Shown here piece by piece: positions 8,365-16,807 of a stretch of 64,000 bases of DNA. A program made the position numbers and the translations under genes. The stretch lies in NCBI RefSeq assembly GCF_015767675.1, contig NZ_CP065217.1, positions 1,488,001-1,552,000 on the forward strand. Direction: 5' to 3'. Source of the DNA: Vibrio navarrensis. Lineage in GTDB: Bacteria > Pseudomonadota > Gammaproteobacteria > Enterobacterales > Vibrionaceae. Numbering within the stretch: the first letter of the stretch is position 1; every line of letters begins with the position of its first letter. The notes under the pieces were generated by a model, which ran no database searches, was not told where the DNA came from, and was given only the letters and a program-made list of their open reading frames with translations.

Positions 8365-8852
8365 TGACCACAACCACCCCAACCAAAGGCGCAGGAACCA
8401 CCTTCTGGCGCTTGAAAGACTCCGCCACCATTGAAGGCGTCGCTGAATATCTTGGCGATGAAAAATGGGATCGACTTGCAGGCGTGAAAGAGCTGCAGCC
8501 TGGCGAAATCACAGTAGAAGATGAAGAAGACAATTATCTAGACGATCCCGATGCGGATTGGTCAAAGACGTCTCCGGGTCAAAAATCAGCGGGAGAAACC
8601 ACCCTCACATTGGTATGGAAGCCGGGCGAATCGGGTCAGCAGCAGTTAGTGGATGATGTCGATAAAGACGTAATCACGCTCTACCGCGTCAAATATCCGA
8701 ATGGTACGGTCGATGTGAATCGCGGTTATATCAACTCGCTGGGCAAAGCGGTCACGAGCAAAGAGAAAGTGACGCGAACCGTGAAAATCAAAAACGTGGG
8801 CAAACCTAAAACAGCGGAAGAGTTGATCGCTGAATCAGGCGCAGGAGCATAA
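8364..8852 (+). CDS. major tail tube protein V, lacking the C-terminal Ig-like domain
   Basis: This is a 162-aa homologue of the N-terminal domain of lambda gpV. Shared features include KGAGTTFWRLKD, the LQPGEITVEDEEDNYLDD segment, the DADWSKTSPGQKSAGETTLTLVWKPGE stretch, KYPNGTVDVNRGYINSLGKAV, and TRTVKIKNVGKPKTAEE. Lambda gpV continues for about 85 residues with a bacterial Ig-like surface domain; this one stops where that begins. The ATG at 8364 overlaps the U-like stop (TGATG arrangement). This protein polymerises into the tail tube. Confidence 0.94.
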   Translation: MTTTTPTKGAGTTFWRLKDSATIEGVAEYLGDEKWDRLAGVKELQPGEITVEDEEDNYLDDPDADWSKTSPGQKSAGETTLTLVWKPGESGQQQLVDDVDKDVITLYRVKYPNGTVDVNRGYINSLGKAVTSKEKVTRTVKIKNVGKPKTAEELIAESGAGA

Positions 8853-8856
8853 GAAA

Positions 8857-9303
8857 ATGGCGGCATTCTTAAAAAAGAAAACAGTTCCAGTTGATGGCGA
8901 AGAGGTAGAGATCACGCAGTTATCGGGTCTGGACCGTTTTAACTTCTTGGACTATTGCTCCGACTTACCGAAGCCGGAAACGCCAGAACGGCCTGCTGAA
9001 AATGCATCAAGTAAAGAGATGGATCAGTTTTATGAAGCCATGTCTGTTGCCTCTAAAAAGTGGGAGCGTTTGAGTTTTATGGGGCAATCTCGACTTGTGG
9101 CCTACGGTACCCAATTTGATATTGATGACTTGGAAGAGCGCCATCAGTACATCATGTCATCGATGATGCCGCAGCAAGTAAAACAGTTGCATGACGAGAT
9201 CGCTAAGTTCTCGGGCATTCCACTGCCTAAATCAGAAGAAAACACGGAAGAGCCTAACAGCGAGCCTGAAGAAGCACAGGAGCCTGCTGACCCAAAAGGC
9301 TAA
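8857..9303 (+). CDS. tail assembly chaperone G
   Basis: This is a 148-aa protein at the lambda G position, directly before the tape measure. It resembles gpG in its opening (FLKKKTVPVDGEEVEITQLSGLDRFNFLDY) and in its acidic, Glu/Pro-rich C-terminus. GpG coats the tape measure during tail assembly. The last codons read GAC CCA AAA GGC TAA and contain the frameshift heptamer that makes the G-T fusion. Confidence 0.88.
   Translation: MAAFLKKKTVPVDGEEVEITQLSGLDRFNFLDYCSDLPKPETPERPAENASSKEMDQFYEAMSVASKKWERLSFMGQSRLVAYGTQFDIDDLEERHQYIMSSMMPQQVKQLHDEIAKFSGIPLPKSEENTEEPNSEPEEAQEPADPKG
9291..9297 (+). promoter_or_regulatory. -1 programmed frameshift site CCCAAAA for the G-T fusion
   Basis: In the G frame the bases read C CCA AAA, a canonical X XXY YYZ slippery heptamer, four bases before the G stop. 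A -1 slip at 9297 enters the T frame, which stays open to 9650. A short stem, GGGCA (9307-9311) with TGCCC (9323-9327), lies 9 bases downstream and may stimulate slipping. Location and direction match the G/T frameshift conserved in tailed phages. Confidence 0.9.
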
Positions 9304-9650
9304 TTCGGGCAGAAAGGGAGTTTGCCCAAGATCTGGCGCGAGAGTTCAAAGTCTTGTGCTGGCGAACGGCGCTGGCGTCCATCAGTGGGGAGATGGTTGT
9401 CGAGTGGCAAACCTACTTTGCTAAGAACGGTTTCACTCACGAGATGGATAACTGGCGCCATGCTGTTGCGTGCGCAGCAAACTGGAATGTGACGGCCATG
9501 AGCGCCGGGATCAAACTTGAATCACCAATCTCTTACCGTGATTTTCTGCCAAACCAAGAGCCTGAAGAACCCCGAGAATACACTGATGAAGAGTTGATGG
9601 CCATGGGCGCATCAGCCGGAGGTATGCGTTTTGAGTGCCCAAATAGCTGA
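9297..9650 (+). CDS. T extension of tail assembly chaperone G-T (made by -1 frameshift)
   Basis: This is the 117-residue T portion expressed only as a fusion with G: join 8857-9297 and 9297-9650, 264 aa in total. After the slip it reads RLIRAEREFAQDLAREFKVLCWRTALAS, matching the FALKLAREVGRPDWRAMLAGM opening of lambda T. It continues with EWQTYFAKNGF and ends with DEELMAMGASAGGMRFE, like the AGGVRF ending of lambda T. It has no plausible start of its own upstream of its conserved part. In lambda, gpGT links gpG-coated tape measure to the tube protein gpV. It overlaps the tape measure start by 20 bp. Confidence 0.9.
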   Translation, partial: RLIRAEREFAQDLAREFKVLCWRTALASISGEMVVEWQTYFAKNGFTHEMDNWRHAVACAANWNVTAMSAGIKLESPISYRDFLPNQEPEEPREYTDEELMAMGASAGGMRFECPNS

Positions 9651-11865
9651 TTTTAACCTGAGATTTAACGCCGACACGGTGAGATTTCAGAAAGACGTTG
9701 ATTACGCGAAAAAGATGCTGCGCGGTTACACCAAAGAAGCCCGTGCGGCCAACGATGGCACTGGAGAGCTAGAGCGAAAACTTAACGTTGCTGGAGCAGG
9801 TTTCAAAAAGTTTGGAACCACATCACTTCAAATTGCAGGGATGATAACAGCTAGCTTTGGCGCGGCGGCCACCGCAGCAGCCTATCTCGTTCGTCAAAAC
9901 GCCCAGCAAGCCCGTGAAATTGAGCGCATGGCGACTGTCGCTCAAGTGTCAGTTGAACGCATTCAAGCACTGGCTTACGCCTCAGAGCAATACAGCATTT
10001 CGGGCGAGAAGATGTCCGATATTCTCAAGGACGTGAATGACAAGCTTGGTGATTATGCGGCCACTGGCGGTGGGGAGTTCAAAGACTTCTTTGAGCAAGT
10101 GGCTCCCAAAGTTGGCTTGACGGTTGAGAAACTACAGCAAATGGCTGGTCCTGAAGCCTTGGTGGCAGTAAAAGACGCAATGGATCAGGCTAATATCCCA
10201 ATGAAGCAGCAGATTTTTTATCTGGAGTCGATTGCGAATGATGCTTCAGCATTAATGCCACTGCTTGAAAATAAGGGAGTAAAGCTCTATGAGCTGACGC
10301 AGCGTTATCAAGACTTGAATGTCGCCATGTCTGAATACGACATTGAGAAATTCAAGCAGATGGATCAAAAGCTTGAAGATGTCAGCCTAAAACTCCAGAA
10401 ATCATTTGCAAATGCGGTTTTGGGTTCAAGCAAGCAGATAGATTGGCTCACTGATAAGATTGTTGATACTCTTGATTATTTGGGTGCTTATTTCGATAGC
10501 ATGAACGACGAGCCCAGTACCCAAAACGGAATACGTAAAAAACTCGATGATCTTCGTGGTGATGCAAGAACAGTTAAGATCGAGCTTGAAAGAGCAGAGA
10601 ATGCGCTTGAAGGGTTAAAGAAAACCCAGAAAAAAGCAGAAGATGACTTAGAAATGCGGGCTCACCTAGCCAATGCAAGGTTTGGGGAAAAAGTCGATGC
10701 AGCACAAGCCAAAGTCACAAAGCTAAAGCAAGAATACGAAGCTCTCAGCCTAGCGGTAGACAAATATCAGCGCCAATATGATGACCAAAAGGACAAGAAC
10801 AAGCCAAGTTTTAGTAAACCGCAGCCGGGGCTTGTTGTCGCGGGTTCAAGTAGCACCGACACCGACAGCAAAGAGTTAGCACGCCAACAGGCGGCTGGTG
10901 CTGCGCGTCTGTCCAGCCTTGATATGCAATACGCCAATGAGCGCGAGAAACTGCAGTTGGCTCATCAGCAGCGTTTAGCGGACATTGAAGCGTTGCAAGT
11001 CTCCGAAAAAGAGTTGAAGCAGCGAGGCTATGAAACGCTGGATGCGCTAAAAGCGGACTACGCCTCACGTGAAAGAGGCTTCTATCAAGCCGAATTGCAA
11101 GAGCGTCAGCGAAATCAAGACGACGCCATTCAGCGCGAAATCGATGCTTTTGCCCGTAAAGAGGAAGAGAAAACACGCCTTGCAGAGCAAGAGGCCAAGC
11201 AGCGTGCCTACATGGAAGAGCGCTTGATGCAAGAGCGCATTCGCGGTGTGAGCAATTTCATGGGGCAGATTTCCCAACTGCAAAACAGTGAAAACAAGAA
11301 CGCTGCGCGCATTGGTAAAACCGCCGCTCGCTTTCAAATCATGCTCAATGCCTACGAATCGGCAACCTCTGCGTATAAATCTCTGGTCGGTATTCCTTAC
11401 GTTGGCCCCGGACTGGCTGCCGCTGCCGCAGGTACCGCAATGGGATTTGGTATTTCCATGGCCAGCAAAGTCGATTCACTTTCGAACATGGCGCACAACG
11501 GGATCACCGAAGTTCCCATGATGGGCGGCAAGCGAGAATCCAACTGGACACTATTGGCCGGTGAACGGGTTTACACCAATGAGTCGGCGAATCGGATAGA
11601 CCAAATGTTTAACGCCATTATGTTGATGCAAAGCCGCGTGTTTGCTTTTAACGATCCCATTTCTCAAACCAGTAAAGACTCTTCACGTATGGCCCCTCGG
11701 ACGATGGTTAATATCTACGGCGCTCCCGAAGGCGCTCGGACGGAAGAGAAAACTGGCGAGAACGGGGAAGAAATTATCAACGTTTTCTTGGCTGATATCG
11801 ATACCGACGGGCAAATGTCGCAAGCCATGACCCGAACGTTTGGCCTAGCTCGGCAGGGGGTATAA
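9631..11865 (+). CDS. tail tape measure protein (gpH-like)
   Basis: This is a 744-aa, largely helical protein that sets tail length. The N-terminus (IADFNLRFNADTVRFQKDVDYAKKMLRGYTKEAR) is typical of phage tape measures. A hydrophobic segment follows near residues 65-90 (SLQIAGMITASFGAAATAAAYLV), then long coiled-coil stretches at about 290-400 and 430-560. A second hydrophobic Gly/Ala region lies near 580-615 (GIPYVGPGLAAAAAGTAMGFG). The frame starts with TTG at 9631, supported by GGAGGT ending 8 bases upstream, so this looks like a genuine non-ATG start. At 744 aa it is shorter than lambda gpH (853 aa), suggesting a somewhat shorter tail. Confidence 0.92.
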   Translation: MSAQIADFNLRFNADTVRFQKDVDYAKKMLRGYTKEARAANDGTGELERKLNVAGAGFKKFGTTSLQIAGMITASFGAAATAAAYLVRQNAQQAREIERMATVAQVSVERIQALAYASEQYSISGEKMSDILKDVNDKLGDYAATGGGEFKDFFEQVAPKVGLTVEKLQQMAGPEALVAVKDAMDQANIPMKQQIFYLESIANDASALMPLLENKGVKLYELTQRYQDLNVAMSEYDIEKFKQMDQKLEDVSLKLQKSFANAVLGSSKQIDWLTDKIVDTLDYLGAYFDSMNDEPSTQNGIRKKLDDLRGDARTVKIELERAENALEGLKKTQKKAEDDLEMRAHLANARFGEKVDAAQAKVTKLKQEYEALSLAVDKYQRQYDDQKDKNKPSFSKPQPGLVVAGSSSTDTDSKELARQQAAGAARLSSLDMQYANEREKLQLAHQQRLADIEALQVSEKELKQRGYETLDALKADYASRERGFYQAELQERQRNQDDAIQREIDAFARKEEEKTRLAEQEAKQRAYMEERLMQERIRGVSNFMGQISQLQNSENKNAARIGKTAARFQIMLNAYESATSAYKSLVGIPYVGPGLAAAAAGTAMGFGISMASKVDSLSNMAHNGITEVPMMGGKRESNWTLLAGERVYTNESANRIDQMFNAIMLMQSRVFAFNDPISQTSKDSSRMAPRTMVNIYGAPEGARTEEKTGENGEEIINVFLADIDTDGQMSQAMTRTFGLARQGV

Positions 11866-12339
11866 ATGGTGGCCATGATGTATCCCAGCTATTTGCCTCA
11901 TCCGCATTTTGACCCATCCGGTATTAAGCAGCAATCCAATCGTATCCGCAGTGAAATGGCCTCTGGTCGAGTTCGTCAGCGTCGCCGTTTTATGGTGGTT
12001 CCTGCCGAGCAGACACTGCAGTGGCGGCTGGAGCCAAACCAAGCGGCGGCGTTTTTAGGGTGGGTAGAGCATGCGTTGATGGGGGGCGTAGGCTGGTTTA
12101 GGTTGAATCAACGCACTGAGCTGGGCGTTGTCCCGATAGACATCCGCATGATTCAGCACCCACTAGAAAACGCCAAGCAAAAAGCTGGGCGTTTTTTTTA
12201 TTCCGTTAAATGTGAGATTCGCCAGTACCCAATTCAGAGCGAAGAGATCACGGTTGGCCAAATCCTAGCGCCTCATACTCTTGATGAGTTTGTTGATGGT
12301 GTTGATATGGGCCGTTACTACACAGAGAGCTGGAAATGA
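11866..12339 (+). CDS. minor tail protein at the gpM position
   Basis: This is a 157-aa protein immediately after the tape measure, where lambda has gpM. I do not recognise a close family. It opens with YPSYLPHPHFDPSG, contains the basic strand RVRQRRRFMVVPAEQTLQWRLEPNQAAAFLGW and ends with a region rich in aromatic residues. The pattern in which a strand is followed by LEPNQAAAFLGWVEHA resembles the distal-tail/gpM-like minor proteins that bend around the tube tip. It overlaps the tail esterase gene by 4 bp. The role is inferred from position. Confidence 0.6.
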   Translation: MVAMMYPSYLPHPHFDPSGIKQQSNRIRSEMASGRVRQRRRFMVVPAEQTLQWRLEPNQAAAFLGWVEHALMGGVGWFRLNQRTELGVVPIDIRMIQHPLENAKQKAGRFFYSVKCEIRQYPIQSEEITVGQILAPHTLDEFVDGVDMGRYYTESWK

Positions 12340-14360
12340 TGGAAAACAGCAACAACTATTTTCAGTTGATAGCTAAATTTAATAAGAATATTGAATGGCT
12401 TAATAAAGTTTTACTGGGTGGAGAGACAGATTACGTAGTGATTGATGGTGTTGGTAAACCATCTATCTCCAAAGAGTTTGCGGACCGATTCAGTGAGCTT
12501 CAGGCCATGGTTCAGGGGCAAAAGACCTATACAACCAAGGCTGCAATGGATGGTGATTTAAGCCCGTCAGCAGACACCATAGCCATGGTTTGGAGTGATC
12601 CAAACAGCCAAAATAATGGTTGGTATGGAAAAGTCGGCGCCAGTGGCTCAGGTAGTTGGAGTAAATCACAGTACGACCCTATCAAAGAATCTCAATCGTT
12701 GGTGTTAGACGTATCTTCGGCTATTTCATCTTCTACTGATAATACCTACAAGCGCCGTATGGCTGCTATGGGGCAGTATCTGCTCGATCATAAAACAGAA
12801 AAGATAGTGCCTTTTGTTGTTGACGAAGATGACATGGTTCGCCTCGGTTTTGACAAAGCGACCGGGGATCTTGTTGGTACAAGTTTAGGTTCTATTGATG
12901 ATTCTGCGCCATCGTCTCAGGTTCACCCTGTTGTTGTTGATAAAAGTGGCCGAGTTGCCATTGGCGTGAACAAAAGAACAGGTGAAACATTAATGGTGCC
13001 GGATGAGTCTACTTCCATTCTTAATGCTGAAAAGCTGGAAGAGTACCACTTGGCAGAGCCTCTTGGCGCTTTTTCTGGTTACGTGTATTTGATTACTGAT
13101 GAGGCAAACCGTGTTTTAGCAGGTGTTGATAAAAATGGCGCATGGGAGTTTTTTGGCGGCATCAAAGGGATTAACCAGCAAGTTAACGGTCCGGTTATTG
13201 GTAGTCCTAAGCCATTTGCTGATATTAATATGACGATGTTCTATGGTCAGAGCTTGTCAGTAGGCTCTCAAGGTAAGCCAGCGTTATCGACAGAGCAGAA
13301 GTATAACAACATCTGTTTTTCTGGCGGTGCGCGTTCAAAAAATACAGAGCTTGGCTCAACCATCCCTCTAGTTGAGACGAATGACCCGGCTCCTGATGGT
13401 GGAACTAACCGTGGCGAGACACCTTGTAGTGGCATGGGTGATTACACTCAAGTGCTGCTTGGAAATAGAGATATTCACACTCAGCTAGTTTGTACCGCTG
13501 GTCACGGTGGTTATCGTATTGACCAGCTTAACAAGGGAACGGAGTGGTACAACAATTATGCCGTACCTCATATTAGAGCAGGTTTTGATACATCAAAGGC
13601 CAGTGGTAAAACACACATTCACCAGGCTGTATGTTGGTTGCAAGGCGAAAACGATACCAATAAAAGCATTGACGCTTATAAGCTGGACTTAATCACTCTG
13701 CGAAACGATCTACAGACAGAGATGGCGACTTATGGAGGTCAAACAATTGAGCATGAGTTTATCACTTACCAGCTTTCTTCTTATGCTACGACTGGGAATG
13801 TCGCCCGAGCACAGCGAGCAGCATCAAAAGAGCATGAACATATTCATGTCTGTACGCCAACTTATCCAATTCCGCACTTTAGTGACAAAGTGCATTTAAC
13901 CAATGTTGGGTATTACCTGATTGGGTGTTATTACGCTCGTGTCTATGATCATGTCGTCGTTCGAGGGGTTCCGTGGCAACCATTGGACTTTAAGCAAGCG
14001 TTGCGACAAGGGAAGTTGGTAACTGTTGAGTTTCACGTGCCTAACCCACCATTAGCTTTTGATACTGATTTTATGGGTAGTGTTTACCAATCAGGATTCA
14101 GAGTTGTTGATGCTGACGGTGATGTTGATGTTGAGTCTATTGTGCTTTCTGGCTCCAATAGAATCACATTAGTGTTAGCTAAAGAGCCTAATGGTGACGT
14201 CCGTTTGCGATATGGCCTGGACTATTCATCCAGTGTAATTGATGGCATTTCCTCAGGAGCCGGTGGCACGTTGCGTGATAGCAATGAGGAAACGGTAAAA
14301 ATATCCGGTGTTACTCATCCACTTTATAACTGGTGTTTGCATTTTGAGGAGATCATCTAA
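12336..14360 (+). CDS. tail protein with SGNH/sialate O-acetylesterase-like domain
   Basis: This is a 674-aa tail-locus protein. The first 290 residues look like a structural and attachment region, with short repeated strands (DDMVRLGFDKATGDLVG, SGRVAIGVNKRTGETL, ANRVLAGVDKNGAW). Residues 295-540 carry an esterase signature: MTMFYGQSLSVGSQG with a candidate nucleophile Ser near 306, an HGGYRIDQL block, WLQGENDTNKS near 433, and a DKVHLT motif near 516 supplying Asp and His. This is the sialate O-acetylesterase-like (SGNH) arrangement used by phages to remove O-acetyl groups from surface polysaccharide. The C-terminus is beta-rich. It starts a four-gene block coupled by TAATG junctions with the lectin-like genes. 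Substrate unknown. Confidence 0.78.
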   Translation: MMENSNNYFQLIAKFNKNIEWLNKVLLGGETDYVVIDGVGKPSISKEFADRFSELQAMVQGQKTYTTKAAMDGDLSPSADTIAMVWSDPNSQNNGWYGKVGASGSGSWSKSQYDPIKESQSLVLDVSSAISSSTDNTYKRRMAAMGQYLLDHKTEKIVPFVVDEDDMVRLGFDKATGDLVGTSLGSIDDSAPSSQVHPVVVDKSGRVAIGVNKRTGETLMVPDESTSILNAEKLEEYHLAEPLGAFSGYVYLITDEANRVLAGVDKNGAWEFFGGIKGINQQVNGPVIGSPKPFADINMTMFYGQSLSVGSQGKPALSTEQKYNNICFSGGARSKNTELGSTIPLVETNDPAPDGGTNRGETPCSGMGDYTQVLLGNRDIHTQLVCTAGHGGYRIDQLNKGTEWYNNYAVPHIRAGFDTSKASGKTHIHQAVCWLQGENDTNKSIDAYKLDLITLRNDLQTEMATYGGQTIEHEFITYQLSSYATTGNVARAQRAASKEHEHIHVCTPTYPIPHFSDKVHLTNVGYYLIGCYYARVYDHVVVRGVPWQPLDFKQALRQGKLVTVEFHVPNPPLAFDTDFMGSVYQSGFRVVDADGDVDVESIVLSGSNRITLVLAKEPNGDVRLRYGLDYSSSVIDGISSGAGGTLRDSNEETVKISGVTHPLYNWCLHFEEII

Positions 14361-15148
14361 TGGCCACAACATTGTTAAGCCGTAATGCGAGTTTTACCAG
14401 CCAGGTACTGCCAACGTTAAATGGAGCTGGTTTTCAGTTAGGTGAGACCAGCCGAGAAAGCACGGCGAAAGGACATTACATATTGGGGGAAAGCCTAGAA
14501 AAAAGCGTAGTGGACTTATCGGGTAATGCTCACCACCTATCCGTTCCTTTTGATCAGCCAGTGGTTGGCGATGGCTACTGCGAAGTTGATAGCATGATGA
14601 TGTTTGATACAGGTCTGGTTATTGGTGATGAACTGACTATGGCGGTTGTTTTTAAGCGAGTGGGTAATGGCTTGGTTATTGGTAACCTTGGGAGAAGCGG
14701 TGGTCTGCAGCGCCTTGACCGAAATGAAGAAGATTTGATTGGTTCGGCATCCATTTTTACTTCCACGGATATAACGAACTTTAACGCAGGTTACTCTCAG
14801 CCGATGGGGGCTTCGAGCGGTTCAATTTCAAACAAAGCTCAATATATAGATGATAGTTGGTGCTTTGCAGCTTATTGCATCTCACCAACGTCAACACATG
14901 CCCTGACCAGCCATTCAGGTATAAATAATCTATTGAAAGCCGCTCATCCTGGAACAGCAAAAACAACAACAGCTGAAGGTAAGCCAGTTCAAAATCTTCA
15001 TATTGGTAATCCTAACTACAGCTCTATGGCCGGGAAATCATTGGTCGCTGAGGCTGTCTTTTTTGAACGGTCATTAGGTCATCAAGAACTTATTGCTTTG
15101 TATAAGCGCTCTCAGGCTCGAATGAAATTGAAAGGGATTATTATCTAA
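14360..15148 (+). CDS. LamG/concanavalin-like lectin protein, first of three paralogues
   Basis: This is a 262-aa beta-rich protein with a LamG-type jelly-roll pattern. It has VVDLSGNAHHLSVPF near 50-65, ELTMAVVFKRVGNGLVIGNLGRSG near 90-113, and the terminal SLVAEAVFFERSLGHQELIALYKRSQARMKLKGI. Genes 2 and 3 share the DLSGNG-type element, the FVVVFK/MAVVFR strand, the (L/V)(V/I)(F/I)GN(F/L)G motif followed by a ...RLDR segment, and the ending AEA(V/I)(L/F)F. The start overlaps the esterase gene stop by one base. A carbohydrate-binding role in the tail tip is inferred from fold type and location. Confidence 0.75.
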   Translation: MATTLLSRNASFTSQVLPTLNGAGFQLGETSRESTAKGHYILGESLEKSVVDLSGNAHHLSVPFDQPVVGDGYCEVDSMMMFDTGLVIGDELTMAVVFKRVGNGLVIGNLGRSGGLQRLDRNEEDLIGSASIFTSTDITNFNAGYSQPMGASSGSISNKAQYIDDSWCFAAYCISPTSTHALTSHSGINNLLKAAHPGTAKTTTAEGKPVQNLHIGNPNYSSMAGKSLVAEAVFFERSLGHQELIALYKRSQARMKLKGIII

Positions 15149-15945
15149 TGGCATATATCAAAAGAATTAAAGGTGTAGTGGTTGATAACCCTGAACTTCC
15201 TGTCCTTGATGGGTTTAGAAGAATCACAGAAAATAATGTATTTGAGACAGATTCATGGGGACATTGGATTCTTGGCGGTTCTGAGCCAGATAGTATCCGT
15301 GATTTATCAGGTAATGGGAACAACCTTACGGTAATGTTTGGGCAGCCAGAGTTAGGTGCCAATTATGCAAAAGTTGGATTTTCTGATGTTTATGACACTG
15401 GGCACAAGTTAGGTAAAGCGCATACATTTGTTGTTGTGTTTAAGCAGGACAAATCGAAAGGTTCTTCTGGCGGCCTAGTTTTTGGTAACTTTGGTCGTTC
15501 AAGCAGCACATATCGTTTGGATCGTTATGGTCTGCCTATCATTGGCTGTTCTTCGGTGTATGTTTCCGGCGATCGCATTTGTGGGAATAGTTCATATTCA
15601 TCTCCGTATTTGGCCTCTGTTGGCACCATTAACGATGATGCCGCGGGTAACTCAGAACAATGGTTCTTTGCTGCTTATTCCTTAGATGGAGAGTCTAAAG
15701 CTCGAATGGTAAATACCATCCGTGGTGTGAATAACCCATTAGAGATAAGCACACCAGGCGGTGGGGTAAATACTGAAACAAACCATCCTGTTGGTATCGG
15801 TAACCCTAACTATGACACAAATTTAATGAATGATTCATTAGTGGCCGAGGCGATTTTGTTTGACAGAGCATTAACTGCTGAAGAGATGGTTTCGGTGTAT
15901 GACCGTTCTCGTCAGCGTATGGCATTGCGGGGGATTGTGATCTAA
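15148..15945 (+). CDS. LamG/concanavalin-like lectin protein, second of three paralogues
   Basis: This is a 265-aa paralogue of the preceding gene. It has WGHWILGGSEPDSIRDLSGNGNN near 37-59, then HTFVVVFKQDK, GGLVFGNFGRSSSTYRLDR, GNPNYDTN and the LVAEAILFDRALTAEEMVSVYDRSRQRMALRGI ending. Compared with copy 1, the N-terminal 30 residues and the loop between strands (about residues 130-190) differ most, whereas the core strands and C-terminus are kept. It starts on the stop of copy 1 (TAATG). The pattern fits gene duplication with diversification of exposed loops. Confidence 0.75.
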   Translation: MAYIKRIKGVVVDNPELPVLDGFRRITENNVFETDSWGHWILGGSEPDSIRDLSGNGNNLTVMFGQPELGANYAKVGFSDVYDTGHKLGKAHTFVVVFKQDKSKGSSGGLVFGNFGRSSSTYRLDRYGLPIIGCSSVYVSGDRICGNSSYSSPYLASVGTINDDAAGNSEQWFFAAYSLDGESKARMVNTIRGVNNPLEISTPGGGVNTETNHPVGIGNPNYDTNLMNDSLVAEAILFDRALTAEEMVSVYDRSRQRMALRGIVI

Positions 15946-16805
15946 TGGATACGGTTTTTAAATTAGCGCATAGATTTGTAGTGCCTTCAGAGCAAGTTGC
16001 CTCCCCTGTGTATTCACCCGGTGGTGACGTGCCTGAAGTGGGCGCTTGGGGGCATTGGATCCTCGGTGGTACAGAGAACGGTTCTAGAACGGACATTACT
16101 GGAAATGGTCGTAATTTACGGAATTATTTTGGTACGCCACAAGTGTTAGACCAAGGTGTTGAGTTTAACTATAACGATGTTTGGGACACGAACTGGGTAC
16201 CAAAGGGCGAATTCACCATGGCCGTTGTATTCCGTCGCAAGACATTTGAACAGTTAGGTGGATTGGTTATAGGCAACTTAGGTACAAGTGGTGCTGGTTG
16301 GCGTCAAGACCGATTTGGCAACCCGCTTGAAGGTTCGACTTGTATCTATGCGAGTTATGGTGCTCCGCCTTTGCCAGCTCCAGAGGGCATTGGGGTTAAC
16401 ATGAACTCATCTCCAAACAAAAGTGAAGGGCAGAGTGCTAGCTTGGGAGCCGTTACTTTTGGTTCTACGACTGTGAACCATCGCGAATGGGTGTTTGTTC
16501 TTTACTCTGTATCACCTGTAGGTACCGTTGGGTATTCATCACTTAATAATCCCGCAGGGCGTTTCTATGATGGTGATGGGTATCGAGGGACGATTACCAA
16601 TGTTACAGGTCAGACAGTTGGCCTAGGCAATGCTCACTATCAACCCGATTATGCTAATGAAAATAGCTTGATAGATACGATGGAAATTGCTGAGGCTATT
16701 CTTTTTGATCATGCCGTGACTGTAGAAGAAGCTGAGGCGGTATTTGAACGATCAAAAATGCGTATGAAGCTAAAAGGCATTGAACTACTCGACTTGAGAA
16801 CCTGA
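15945..16805 (+). CDS. LamG/concanavalin-like lectin protein, third of three paralogues
   Basis: This is a 286-aa paralogue and the longest of the set. It shares WGHWILGGTENGSRTDITGNGRN, FTMAVVFRRK, GGLVIGNLGTSGAGWRQDRFGNPLEG and the ending EIAEAILFDHAVTVEEAEAVFERSKMRMKLKGI. Extra residues sit in the middle loop (about 140-190, rich in Pro, Ser and Gly). It begins on the stop of copy 2 and ends 2 bp before the DUF1833 gene. Like its neighbours it appears lower in GC than the flanking tail genes, which would fit a separately acquired block. Confidence 0.75.
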   Translation: MDTVFKLAHRFVVPSEQVASPVYSPGGDVPEVGAWGHWILGGTENGSRTDITGNGRNLRNYFGTPQVLDQGVEFNYNDVWDTNWVPKGEFTMAVVFRRKTFEQLGGLVIGNLGTSGAGWRQDRFGNPLEGSTCIYASYGAPPLPAPEGIGVNMNSSPNKSEGQSASLGAVTFGSTTVNHREWVFVLYSVSPVGTVGYSSLNNPAGRFYDGDGYRGTITNVTGQTVGLGNAHYQPDYANENSLIDTMEIAEAILFDHAVTVEEAEAVFERSKMRMKLKGIELLDLRT

Positions 16806-16807
16806 TT

